A stretch of DNA of 26,982 bases from Bacteroidaceae bacterium (GCA_016302965.1 JAEDMP010000028.1:1-26982), one strand, 5' to 3'. Positions 15,982 to 24,742 are shown, numbered from the stretch's first letter. The notes: generated from the letters alone by a model not told the origin. Program-made: numbers and translations.

Positions 15982-17885
15982 CAGTTTTGCGTGTTTGTAA
16001 TATTGAAATTGGAAGAACTGTAGAGACCGTCAACCAGTTCATCGTTAGTATAGTCCTTGCTGGGTTGCCAGGTGCGCACCTTGATGAGAGGGTTGTCCTC
16101 GTCGTTCATGTCAATCATCAGGTAAAGATAACCATGGTCGCCATAGTGAGCGGAATAATAATCCTGCGTAATCTGTATGCCATATACCTGACCGCCATTC
16201 TTCAGATGCCGTATGTCGTTGTCAGAGAAACTAATGTTGATATATTCCTGGGCATCAAAACAGTTGCGCAGATTATTGAGATAGGTTTTCTTGTCATAAC
16301 GGTTGTATTTCACAATGTCGTTGTAGATGGCTTTCTTGGCCAAATCAGAACGGTCGGCTCCGGCCTTTTTCACTACATTGCCCACAATGATGATGGCATC
16401 GTCGGCAAAGATGGACTCGATATAATCCAAGCGTTTAAGTGAGTAGGCCGTTTTGTAGTTTTCCATGAACTGCAGGATAGCCATGCGGGCTTCCTGCGGC
16501 CAGTCACCCTTGCAGAGGATGTCGGTCTCTGCGGTCTTGCCCAATCCGAAACTCACATTCTCCACCTTGCCGCTCTTTTTGTCGAATGTGAATACCACCT
16601 CCTCGACAAAACGCCTGTAGAGTCCCGTGGAGAACGAGAATGACATTTTCAGTCCGCGACAGAAAACACTATGCTTCGACTGTGTGAAGGTGAGTGTGGG
16701 ATTGCCGATAATCTGACGTTTGCCATATTTGTTGATGAGCCGATTGAAGATATCCAGTCCCTCAGCCGTAAAATCATCTTGGATGGTGTGAGGCGTATTG
16801 CGGCGGATGCTGTTCACGATACGCTCCATCGTCGAGAGATATGAGCCGGGATTGTCCATCTTTTCGATTTGTCCGAACTTGGAAAGCGTGCCCGTTTGCC
16901 GTTCGCTGAGTTGGCTGAACGTTTTCTGGATATTCGTTGGTTGGGCATCAACGCTTACGCCCATGGTCACCATCCCCTTGTCCGATGTCAGGTTGTTTTT
17001 GCTGATGTTGAAGTAGGCATTGGCCATAGGTTGTCCGGGAATAACCGTCAGCAGACTCTTCAGTTCGTCGTCCAGATTGGCCCGGTGTTTGGCCTCATAA
17101 TCTATCTTCACACGATAGTTCTCTATGCCTTTGTCAAGCATGATGGTGGCGATACCATCGCGCGCACGCAGCACATTGCTCCATTCGCTGCCATCGAAAT
17201 AGGTGAAATCCAGACTGCTCACGGGACGGTTCTTGTAGGTGAAATGAAGGATTACCTCATCACCGTTTCTTCCTTCTTCGTTCACCTTGATGTCATCGAG
17301 TATATCATCCATCTGATGGATGGTCCAGGAGAGGATGGGGTGGGATGTGCCGTCGGGGTCGGTATAGGTCTCCTTCGAGGGATACTGCAGCGAACGCACC
17401 AACGAATATCCCCAATAGTAGTAGCGCAAGGCATCGTCTACCTTGCCCTTTTCCTCTGAGCGCAAGGCATTGTCAAGATACTCCTTGATCTGCATTCGTC
17501 GGCCATCGAATATCTTGTTCAAGTCAGCCACCTTTACCCAGCAGCCCACATGGGCATTGGGTTCATCCTCGATGGTGATGGTCTCGACATTGGTGAGTTT
17601 GGCGGTCGAAAAGGTTTTGGTGGAACGCTGGAAAAACGACTGTCCATTCACCTTCCCGTTGGTTTCCTCTTCTTTGATTTTGTGTGTTCCTTCCACTTCA
17701 ATCTGCATGCTGATTGATTCCAGCAACTGGGCGATGGCGTTGCTCTTGGCCTCAGCAACGGAAGCCCCGTAGCCTTCACCATGGTAATAAGAGCGGTCGG
17801 TCTTCACTGCATCCCAGTTCTGAGCTCCGATGGGAGTCACGCCGACGGCAAGCATCAAGATGACGGTCAATATTTTTGTATACAT
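15981..17885 (-). CDS. Secreted LPP20-like protein with C-terminal NTF2-like domain
   Basis: A 634-residue exported protein. I start it at ATG 17885 because this gives a proper signal peptide (MYTKILTVILMLAVGVTPIG, cut before AQ); the open frame extends 36 bp further to another ATG at 17921. Residues about 34-115 (GEGYGASVAEAKSNAIAQLL, then an Ile/Glu-rich strand region) match the LPP20 pattern, in which an alpha/beta unit carries an SxxEAxxxA helix. A helical, TPR-like stretch follows (about 133-165, DDALRYYYWGYSLV). The last third (about 470-605: FMENYKTAYSLKRLDYIESI through the Tyr-rich strands and IKVRTW) looks like an NTF2/SnoaL-type fold. LPP20 relatives include outer-membrane-associated lipoproteins such as FlgP, but there is no lipobox here. 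It is coupled to the downstream transglutaminase-like gene. Confidence 0.75.
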   Translation of the reverse strand: MYTKILTVILMLAVGVTPIGAQNWDAVKTDRSYYHGEGYGASVAEAKSNAIAQLLESISMQIEVEGTHKIKEEETNGKVNGQSFFQRSTKTFSTAKLTNVETITIEDEPNAHVGCWVKVADLNKIFDGRRMQIKEYLDNALRSEEKGKVDDALRYYYWGYSLVRSLQYPSKETYTDPDGTSHPILSWTIHQMDDILDDIKVNEEGRNGDEVILHFTYKNRPVSSLDFTYFDGSEWSNVLRARDGIATIMLDKGIENYRVKIDYEAKHRANLDDELKSLLTVIPGQPMANAYFNISKNNLTSDKGMVTMGVSVDAQPTNIQKTFSQLSERQTGTLSKFGQIEKMDNPGSYLSTMERIVNSIRRNTPHTIQDDFTAEGLDIFNRLINKYGKRQIIGNPTLTFTQSKHSVFCRGLKMSFSFSTGLYRRFVEEVVFTFDKKSGKVENVSFGLGKTAETDILCKGDWPQEARMAILQFMENYKTAYSLKRLDYIESIFADDAIIIVGNVVKKAGADRSDLAKKAIYNDIVKYNRYDKKTYLNNLRNCFDAQEYINISFSDNDIRHLKNGGQVYGIQITQDYYSAHYGDHGYLYLMIDMNDEDNPLIKVRTWQPSKDYTNDELVDGLYSSSNFNITNTQN

Positions 17886-17969
17886 AGAGTCAGATGATAC
17901 CAAGAGAGTGTGCCAATACATGACGAAGGCTCATGAGTGGCACACTCTGCTTATTGGAGTCGTGTATGA

Positions 17970-18611
17970 TTATTCATTCTCTTTAAATCCGTCGCGCACG
18001 AATTTGGACACTCTTTCGGCATAGCGCTGTGCCGCCTCGCTCTCACGTGCTGCGTTTTCGAAGGCGCGGATGCGGGCACTGGTGGCAGCATCTTCGTCAA
18101 TGATGAAATAGGTCTGGAAGTCATAGCCGTTGCCTTTCAGTTCTTTATAGACCGTAAAGGCGGCTTTCATCTCACCTTTGATTTCCTTTTCCACCATCGT
18201 CTCATAGGCTGAATAGAAATGGCTGAAATCCTGTTGCACGTTGTTTTCGTTTGTGGCAATGTCGCGCACGATACGTCCCTTGACGGTTGATCCGCACTGC
18301 TGGGCATATTTCTGGGCAGCATTGTTATAGGTAACAGCCTCACCGCTGCTCTTGATGCCTACATGGCCTTCGCCCGTAATGCCGTAACCATTCTCGCCGA
18401 GTTGCTCGAGCTTGCTGTAATATTCCAGCAGCAGCACTTCTACCGAACGGCCCACCTGCAAGGGTTTCCAGTTCTCTTTCTTGAGCTGTTTCATGGCAGT
18501 CTTATATTCCTTCTTGCGCTGTTTGGCCAGTTGCTTGGCATAAGTGGACTGTGCTTGGGCTGCCGTGGCCAAAAACAGCATGGCCATGAGTGACAATAGA
18601 TACTTTTTCAT
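17970..18611 (-). CDS. Small secreted protein, weakly LPP20-like
   Basis: A 213-residue protein with a clear signal peptide (1-20, cut at AQA/QS). A strongly basic, coiled-coil-like helix comes first (about 24-48, rich in Lys and Gln). A segment with ITGEGHVGIKSSGEAVTYNN follows (about 78-97), then KYAQQCGSTVKGRIVRD; the GEG...A...A pattern followed by a helix and a basic strand resembles the LPP20 unit of the next gene, but weakly. The C-terminus is helical and rich in Ala and Arg. It follows the fimbrillin-like gene by 27 bp and precedes the larger LPP20-like gene by 84 bp. No catalytic motif is visible; function unknown. Its leader and start codon are part of a 29-bp repeat found again beyond the end of the cluster. 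Confidence 0.7.
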   Translation of the reverse strand: MKKYLLSLMAMLFLATAAQAQSTYAKQLAKQRKKEYKTAMKQLKKENWKPLQVGRSVEVLLLEYYSKLEQLGENGYGITGEGHVGIKSSGEAVTYNNAAQKYAQQCGSTVKGRIVRDIATNENNVQQDFSHFYSAYETMVEKEIKGEMKAAFTVYKELKGNGYDFQTYFIIDEDAATSARIRAFENAARESEAAQRYAERVSKFVRDGFKENE

Positions 18612-18633
18612 GATGTGATATGTTTATAGGGTT
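18605..18633. repeat. 29-bp repeat, copy B (leader and start codon of the 213-residue protein)
   Basis: The partner of 14464-14492, 27 of 29 positions identical and same orientation. Here it spans the ATG (18611-18609) and the 22 bases upstream, so it includes the whole translation-initiation region of the gene at 17970-18611. The copies are about 4.1 kb apart and bracket the last three genes of the cluster. Confidence 0.75.
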
Positions 18634-18638
18634 GATGA

Positions 18639-19964
18639 TTAATTAGTGACAGGGCGGATATAATATGTGTACGATTTAGTATCCCAATATGTTTCTGGAA
18701 TGCGATTGTTATAGATATAATATTTATATGCACTTGATGAATTATTCGGCGTAGCAGTCCAATATGTGTATGCTTTGATATAAATGCTTTTCCCGTTGGG
18801 GCCAGTAAACACGGTTCCATTGTAACTGCCCGAAATGTTATAACTAATGGAGCAATTGTCTCTCAACTCCAAAAATTCTTCCTTTGTGGGCATACGCCAG
18901 GTTTCTCCCCAAATGGCTCTTGCAGCATCATAAGAAGCATTTCCGCTAATGCTGGTTGTAGAATTGCTATATGAACCTGATGTAGTAATAGCACCCCAAT
19001 AATATTTATCTCCTGCATCTGTTTCGACAGTGCCGCCCACATTGGTCTTGGCCCATTTCAGTCCGCTGGGCAAACCCAGATCCACATAATCATGACTGCC
19101 CACTGTTCCTTCCAACCATTCCTGTTTCCAACCATTATGACTAATGGGGTTGGGCAGATCCATCCATCCGCTCTTGCCCACTACAAACATGTCGGATTCA
19201 AACTCTGTCGTGTAGTTACAATCCGGGCTTGTGATGCGCATCGTGCGATTGGTATTATCTGCGCAAGTACCATAGAGATAGTCTGTATAGCCATCCTTGT
19301 TGACACGGAAGTGGACAGATGTTTCCTCCTCGGTAAGCGTCATTTTTTCTTTGTCAAAAGAAGTGATGTGTTTTACCTTAGACATGATATATTGTGTCTC
19401 CGTGTCTATCGTGGAATGATTGTCCTTGAATCGGATTCTGCTTGTCAGGGGGGTCAGATTGGCTGTCACTTCGAGTGTGCCATTGGTAGGATAGAAGTAG
19501 GTGGCATTCTCATCGCTATATACCCCCATAGTGGGCAGCACCTGAATCGTTTTTGCCACTAAAATCGAATCTACAGCCTTGACACCGTCAATATAGTAAG
19601 CCTTGCAGGCTGTGGTCTGGTCTTTGGCCAAAGAGAGTTCAAAGTTGACCGACCATTCCTGCTTGGTGGCATCATACATGGCATGACCATTGGTGGTCTC
19701 CCCATTGGCGCGGGTGAAGATGAGGAACACGATGTCTTTGTCCTCCCATCCCTTGTCGGCACTCCGGGTAGTGGCTGTGCCGTCGAACGGTGTCTTGCTT
19801 ACATTGAAATGCAACTTTACCGTGTGCTTACCGTTCTCGTCTACCTGCGTTTCGCTGTTCACCTGATTCTGTTCATCCAGCTCAGAAGAACAGGAACTGG
19901 CAAGTGGAGCCAGCGCCAGCACGCTGCTGGCCAATGCTGTCAGAATATAGCTTTTCGTTTTCAT
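18639..19964 (-). CDS. Fimbrillin-like lipoprotein with Fibrobacter-type paralogous C-terminal domain
   Basis: A 441-residue lipoprotein with lipobox LASSC (C25). It continues SSELDE, an acidic stretch directly after the acylated Cys of the kind that directs Bacteroidota lipoproteins to the cell surface. Residues about 45-270 have the fimbrillin-like/Mfa-like pattern: an N-terminal beta-strand (VKLHFNVSK), a TTRS segment, then GWEDKDIVFLIF and alternating strands with DLPNPI near the end. Residues about 290-441 are the Fibrobacter succinogenes major paralogous domain, with VDLGLPSGLKWAKTN, YYWGA, WRMPTKEEFLEL, YWTAT and a terminal YYIRPV. Either part could make it an adhesin or pilus-tip-like subunit. 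It is the third gene of the envelope cluster. Confidence 0.82.
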   Translation of the reverse strand: MKTKSYILTALASSVLALAPLASSCSSELDEQNQVNSETQVDENGKHTVKLHFNVSKTPFDGTATTRSADKGWEDKDIVFLIFTRANGETTNGHAMYDATKQEWSVNFELSLAKDQTTACKAYYIDGVKAVDSILVAKTIQVLPTMGVYSDENATYFYPTNGTLEVTANLTPLTSRIRFKDNHSTIDTETQYIMSKVKHITSFDKEKMTLTEEETSVHFRVNKDGYTDYLYGTCADNTNRTMRITSPDCNYTTEFESDMFVVGKSGWMDLPNPISHNGWKQEWLEGTVGSHDYVDLGLPSGLKWAKTNVGGTVETDAGDKYYWGAITTSGSYSNSTTSISGNASYDAARAIWGETWRMPTKEEFLELRDNCSISYNISGSYNGTVFTGPNGKSIYIKAYTYWTATPNNSSSAYKYYIYNNRIPETYWDTKSYTYYIRPVTN

Positions 19965-20020
19965 AATGCTGTATTTTTTTTGTTTATTTGTTACTTATTA
20001 GTTGTCCTTGATTTGACATG

Positions 20021-22174
20021 TTATCGATAATTCCAGTTCTCCTCCTTGCCGAAACCGGATACCTTCACTCCAAAGGAGGCATTATCTCCCGTGTTCCAGT
20101 TTTCATCCGAACCGTAGCCTGTCACTTTGAGATTGAAATGAAGGTCACCTCCCAGATTCCAGTTCTGGTCGCTTCCAAAGTTCTGGATATTGAGGGTTTC
20201 TGCAGTTCCGGATTGTGTGACGGGAATCTCTACATGGAAACTCTCGCCGTCGCGAAGATTTGTCATGGCCACAACCACCCGTCCTGTTCTCTTGTCCTCT
20301 GCGGTATTTTCGGTAACTGTCACCGTAAACGCATGGGCAGTGGTGTCATGGGTGACAGAAATCCATGAGTCATCTGTAGAGATGGTATAGTCGGCATCGG
20401 TATCAACAAGATAGGCATCGGTGGTTCCCCCCTTCTTGAAGAAAGAAATCTGGGTGACGTTCACCTTCAGATAACGGCCGTCCTGTCGCGTGATCACCCT
20501 GGTGGGTTGCAGATAGGCGGGGGTGATGGTGGTCGTGTCTTCCCGGCTGCTCAACGAAGGATTGTCGGCCACGGTGAGGGTCACATCCACATCTCCCTTT
20601 CCACTGGTCTGCGACAGTGTGGCCCAGGTGGCCGTATGGGATGCCGTCCAATTTTCGTTGGTCTGGAACTGCATGCGGTGGCTACCGCCTCTTGAACCGA
20701 GTGTTTTGGAGAGTTGGCTGCCATCCACCGTAAAGTATTTGCCTCGCTGGGCAACAGAGATGCTGAGTTTGGTTTTGGCCGACGTGAGTTCTACCACACC
20801 GGTGCGCTGGTTTGCTGAGGTATTCTCTTTTACTGCCACCTCTATCTGTCCGTTTCCGTTTCCTGTGGAAGGGGTCACGGTAATCCAGTCGTGCGAGGTC
20901 ATCGCAGTCCATGCACCTTCTACTTGCAGGTCTACAGTCTCTTTGGCAGCATCCGCATCAAAGTTCAGATTCACTATCAGGTTCTCAAACACCCATGCCT
21001 TTTGGCTGACGCTGATGGTCTTCTGGAAGGTCGTTCCGGCTTTGCCTACCGTAATCGTACCTTCACGCTTTTCGGACGAATAGTTGGATAGTGCCTTGAT
21101 GCTTATCGCTCCGTCTCCCTTGCCTTCGTTCGGCGTGATGACAACCCAGTCGGGCTGACTCAGGATTTGCCAGTCTGTGTTGGCTGTCACGGTGATTGTC
21201 TTTGATGACTCGGAGCAATCAAATGCCAGGCTGCTTTGTGAGAGCGACATCGAGATGCCCTCTTGCATGATTTCAATGGTACTTTTCAGGACGTTGCCAT
21301 GTTTGAAATAGACGTTGCCATAACGTTTACTTTCTGTATAGTTGGGCGTTGTGCTGATGGTGACCGTTGTGTTGCCGGTTTTTCCGGCATCGGGGTTCAC
21401 CTCTATCCAATCGCCTTGTGTCGAGGCATTCCAATCTGCATCGGATGCAATCTGCAACTGATAACTGCCACCATCATTCGTATATTGCAGCAAAGACTCG
21501 TTATTGTCGATGGTCATAGATGCCACATTTTGCGTGATTTTTATCTGATGCAGGGTGGAAGAGTTGGCTTTCTTTTGGAGATAGATGTATCCTGTGCGCG
21601 AATACGAATCCGTGTTGGCCAACGTATGGATGGTCAGTATTTTCCCGTCGCTGGATTTGGCTGCAGTCAGCCAAGAAGTGTTTGAAGAGTAAACACCCCA
21701 GTCGATGTTGGAATCCACGTTGTAGGACTGATGGTATTCGCTGCCCGATATGGTCAAAGTAGAGATGTCCATATTGACGTATGGGTCGGAGGCATATTGG
21801 GATAGTGAGAACTCTTTTTGGTAGGGATAAGCCGCTAACTTGGATTCCAGACGGAATAGGGTGGTTCGGATGTCCTCACCCGAGGGATTCTGTCCGGCTG
21901 ACAGTCTCACGACCTGGTCGTTGTCGCCACTCTTCGGAGAAACCGACAGCCAATCGGCCATACCTGATATTTGCCAGGGGGTATTTGCGGATTGCACCGC
22001 CATTTCACAGTTGTCTTCATGCGATTGGAGGAACAGGTTGGTCGGAGCATCACAGGCTATATAATGCACCTCCAACGAAGGCACGTGCGTTTCACTGTAA
22101 TTCAGGTCGTCGGCACAACCGTAAAGGGCCGCAACCAGGACAACCCATGCTGATAGGTATTTCATCTTGTACAT
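20021..22174 (-). CDS. Seven-BACON-repeat surface lipoprotein with NWN tail repeats
   Basis: A 717-residue lipoprotein (lipobox LYGC, C20; an internal ATG at 22165 is an alternative start). The body is seven tandem BACON domains of 85-95 residues each: about 33-126, 130-216, 217-304, 306-392, 393-477, 478-565 and 566-655. They show the family pattern of a W....DW (or W..) turn, a ..P..G.G... loop, R.G.I... strands and an I.V.Q closing strand. BACON domains are beta-sandwiches of Bacteroidota surface proteins, often spacers or carbohydrate- or mucin-binding modules. The tail (661-717) has a separate short repeat with a 21-residue period: FGSDQNWN (666), YGSDENWN (687) and FGKEENWN (708). It starts 9 bp after the PEGA gene stop and is probably cotranscribed with it. 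Confidence 0.85.
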   Translation of the reverse strand: MYKMKYLSAWVVLVAALYGCADDLNYSETHVPSLEVHYIACDAPTNLFLQSHEDNCEMAVQSANTPWQISGMADWLSVSPKSGDNDQVVRLSAGQNPSGEDIRTTLFRLESKLAAYPYQKEFSLSQYASDPYVNMDISTLTISGSEYHQSYNVDSNIDWGVYSSNTSWLTAAKSSDGKILTIHTLANTDSYSRTGYIYLQKKANSSTLHQIKITQNVASMTIDNNESLLQYTNDGGSYQLQIASDADWNASTQGDWIEVNPDAGKTGNTTVTISTTPNYTESKRYGNVYFKHGNVLKSTIEIMQEGISMSLSQSSLAFDCSESSKTITVTANTDWQILSQPDWVVITPNEGKGDGAISIKALSNYSSEKREGTITVGKAGTTFQKTISVSQKAWVFENLIVNLNFDADAAKETVDLQVEGAWTAMTSHDWITVTPSTGNGNGQIEVAVKENTSANQRTGVVELTSAKTKLSISVAQRGKYFTVDGSQLSKTLGSRGGSHRMQFQTNENWTASHTATWATLSQTSGKGDVDVTLTVADNPSLSSREDTTTITPAYLQPTRVITRQDGRYLKVNVTQISFFKKGGTTDAYLVDTDADYTISTDDSWISVTHDTTAHAFTVTVTENTAEDKRTGRVVVAMTNLRDGESFHVEIPVTQSGTAETLNIQNFGSDQNWNLGGDLHFNLKVTGYGSDENWNTGDNASFGVKVSGFGKEENWNYR

Positions 22175-22183
22175 CTTGATTGG

Positions 22184-24202
22184 TTAGAAATAAAAATAGA
22201 TTCCAGCTCTTAAGTTGAATCCCTCGGTGAAATCCTTGAAATAGGTAGAGATGGCCGAAACGGCCTTGTAATCGTCCGACTTGATGATGGGAACCATATA
22301 TTCGGGCGTGACGCTCAAACCCAAGTGGTTCATGATGGCACACTCAAAGCGGGCACCCACCGTGGCACTGATGGCATAAAACTCATGGTCAGGGGAGTAA
22401 TAGGTGGATTCGTCCAGCTCGTCGCTCGTGAAGTTGACAAGGTGTCCGCCAACCTGCGGTGTGAAACGGAGGAAACGGCCAATGATGATATTGTAACCAG
22501 CGCGACCGCCTGTAATCAGCGTGGGTTTATATCGGCATCCGTAGGGGCGAGATTCCGTATTGTCAGCCGTCGACCAATAGATGGGCTCACTCTTTTCGGT
22601 AGGGAGCATGTAATAACCCTCAAGATTCAGTTTGGACAAATGGACACCGGCTGTTCCTCCGAAAGTCAGGTTGCTGTTGTTCTTGCATACAGAGGGCTGG
22701 ATATACATAGTCCAATGTTTTTGGAACTGGCGGTGGAGTTTGAATGACAAATTGGGTGAAGAACTCTTCATTGTCACTTTCTTGCGCAGGGTCTTGTATT
22801 GAGACCTGCTCAGTTCTACATCATAGACACCGGAAGCCGACTCAAACGTACACGGTGTATAACCCACATATTTGCCGTTGATATACAGCGATGCACCCGG
22901 ATTACTGCTGATTCTGAATTTGGCAAAGTCATGGAGCGTGAAGTTCAGCGACTCCTGTGCATCCTGATGCACTACAATCTTTTGCTCCTCGGCTTTGTAA
23001 TTCTCCAAAGTCACCTTCACCTGATGGTTGCCAATCAGCAGTTTGGGAATGAAGAGTGGTGTCACACCTTCCTGTTTTCCATCAACCAGGACTGTAGCCC
23101 CAGCAGGAGAAGTCGAGATGGAGAGAGAGCCATAGATGGGGATGGGTGATTTGAGCTGGATGGGGTCGGTGATACCATCCTGGATATGAATGATTTGGGA
23201 CACCTCCCGATGGTTCTCTTTTTTGCAGGTAACCTTATAGTCGCCATTGCGCAAAGGGCCTTTCCATACACTCTTGCCTTTATATTCATCGTCAATCCAT
23301 ATTTCCACACCGTCATCGGCCACGAGTTTGGTTGTGGCAAAGTCAGCCTCCAGTCGGGCAGCCAGTTCAATGGTCATACTGTCAGTGACAGAAATGGTAT
23401 TTTCGTACATCTTGTAAAGGTCTTTCACAATCTTCACCTTATGTACTCCACTGGTCACCTCGGGTTTTTCAGCCAGTGGAAGTTTCCCGATACGGATATT
23501 GTCGATATAGAGTTCTCCGCCGCGTGTGGTTTCGTTCTCATCGATGGCCAACCAGCCGAAGGCGGGTCTCAGACGGATATTCAGTTCCACTTTGTTTTCG
23601 GCACTGAAGAGTTTTACCTTTCCCACTGTCGAATGGTAATTGGGAGCCTCGACGCGATAGTTGTATTCACCGAAATTGCTGAGACGTTCGGTATGTCCAT
23701 TGGCATCTACAGGCCATGGCTCATCCTCCACGCTAATCGTGGCATTCAAGGGGAACACATTGAAAGAAATGTACTGTTTGGTCGCATTGTGTTCGATGAT
23801 GATATGCTCTGTACCAGTGCTGATTTGCATCAGATAGACCCGCCCTTTGCGTACTGCAGGATTCAATTTGTAATTACGGAGTATGCCCAAGGTGGGATGG
23901 GTGATGGTCAGACGGTTTTCTTTGTCAGAGACATATACCCATATCTCTCCGTTATGGTTTTCGTCTACTTTGGTCACACCATACGAACTGGCTTCAAATT
24001 TGAAACCCTTTTGCGTGGTTTCCACTTTGATGAGCGCACAAGGATTGCCGTTGGAGTCAATGACATCATTGATCATCACGTCATTCTCCAGACACTCAAA
24101 TTTTGCAACCGAAATCTGTCCTTGCGCAGAAACAAACAGGCAGAGTAGCCATGTACACAAAGTCGTCAAGACTATTCTTGGCAAATCGGATTGAGGCATC
24201 AT
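22184..24202 (-). CDS. PEGA-repeat protein with probable C-terminal outer-membrane beta-barrel
   Basis: A 672-residue exported protein, first gene of the envelope cluster. I start at ATG 24202, which gives a signal peptide ending near LLCLFVSAQ; the frame is open back to a TTG at 24229. After an N-terminal beta-rich region (about 28-140) come about five PEGA-like units of some 70 residues (143-213, 214-285, 288-352, 355-424 and 426-490). The fourth is clearest, with LSISTSPAGATVLVDGKQEG followed by TPL. The last 175 residues (about 497-672) alternate aromatic and small residues in strands separated by turns and end FNLRAGIYFYF. The terminal aromatic strand and this pattern suggest an 8-stranded outer-membrane barrel. 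I infer a barrel anchor carrying periplasmic or extracellular PEGA domains that bind peptidoglycan or partner proteins. Confidence 0.8.
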   Translation of the reverse strand: MMPQSDLPRIVLTTLCTWLLCLFVSAQGQISVAKFECLENDVMINDVIDSNGNPCALIKVETTQKGFKFEASSYGVTKVDENHNGEIWVYVSDKENRLTITHPTLGILRNYKLNPAVRKGRVYLMQISTGTEHIIIEHNATKQYISFNVFPLNATISVEDEPWPVDANGHTERLSNFGEYNYRVEAPNYHSTVGKVKLFSAENKVELNIRLRPAFGWLAIDENETTRGGELYIDNIRIGKLPLAEKPEVTSGVHKVKIVKDLYKMYENTISVTDSMTIELAARLEADFATTKLVADDGVEIWIDDEYKGKSVWKGPLRNGDYKVTCKKENHREVSQIIHIQDGITDPIQLKSPIPIYGSLSISTSPAGATVLVDGKQEGVTPLFIPKLLIGNHQVKVTLENYKAEEQKIVVHQDAQESLNFTLHDFAKFRISSNPGASLYINGKYVGYTPCTFESASGVYDVELSRSQYKTLRKKVTMKSSSPNLSFKLHRQFQKHWTMYIQPSVCKNNSNLTFGGTAGVHLSKLNLEGYYMLPTEKSEPIYWSTADNTESRPYGCRYKPTLITGGRAGYNIIIGRFLRFTPQVGGHLVNFTSDELDESTYYSPDHEFYAISATVGARFECAIMNHLGLSVTPEYMVPIIKSDDYKAVSAISTYFKDFTEGFNLRAGIYFYF

Positions 24203-24737
24203 TTTCTTACGATTTAAGTTGACAAACAAAAAAACAATGGCCTACTGTTCCCTGGATAGGACCGGGTGATCATTCTTGCTGATGGCACAATAAAAGAGCG
24301 TGGGAACTTCCTCGTTATCTGTCCCACTAACTGAGGCTCTAGCATTGCCTAATCCTGTTGAACAGACAACGTTAGAGCCCACGCCGATATGATTCTATGC
24401 ACAACCCTACGACATGGATACAACAATCATATACCTATACGGAATACAGGCATATTGACCATTGCCAATACGTATGATGGGCTGTGATGAGAAAATCACA
24501 CCCGGGGCATCTACCGTTGCTATGTCCAAGACAGGATTGGAAATTTGCTAGATTTCAGTTAGTCATGAACAAAGCGTCGAGTAAACGCCTTTCTTATGTC
24601 AATCTCCATTGCCCAACCCATTCTACCATATCCCGTTGCCGCATTTTGTGCTGTGGGATTGGTCACGGCGCAGGCTATCTTTCTTGTCACATTTCAAGAA
24701 CCCGTCTTGATGCGTCATCAAGAAAAGATGATGAAGA
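24203..24737 (-). ncRNA. Candidate structured 5' leader RNA of the envelope cluster
   Basis: On the minus strand transcription from the promoter at 24743-24774 would run about 535 nt before the first ATG. Perfect or near-perfect hairpins occur along it: 24705-24712 with 24716-24723 (8 bp, 3-nt loop), 24681-24686 with 24695-24700, 24571-24576 with 24586-24592 (one bulge), 24479-24488 with 24495-24503 (9 bp, one bulge), and 24335-24341 with 24373-24379 enclosing 24355-24359 with 24361-24365. The segment 24300-24304 can pair either with 24323-24327 or with 24378-24382, so two folds compete. I recognise no known riboswitch or RNA family. A trans-acting RNA or an mRNA leader are both possible. Confidence 0.4.
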
Positions 24738-24742
24738 TGGTG

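Noticed and set aside
20021..20182. Direct repeats in the 3' end of the BACON gene as a possible CRISPR or minisatellite
   Set aside because: The repeats are in frame, encode the 21-residue NWN units and are diverged at third positions, so they are protein repeats.
24203..24229. TTG start for the PEGA protein
   Set aside because: It would put nine polar, basic residues before a complete signal peptide that already starts at ATG 24202.
24240..24740. tmRNA, RNase P RNA, SRP RNA or 6S RNA in the cluster leader
   Set aside because: I looked for the conserved cores of the first three (tag and CCA end, GAGGAAAGTCC, GGAAGGAAGCA) and did not find them; 6S RNA cannot be judged by eye but no obvious long bulged rod is present.
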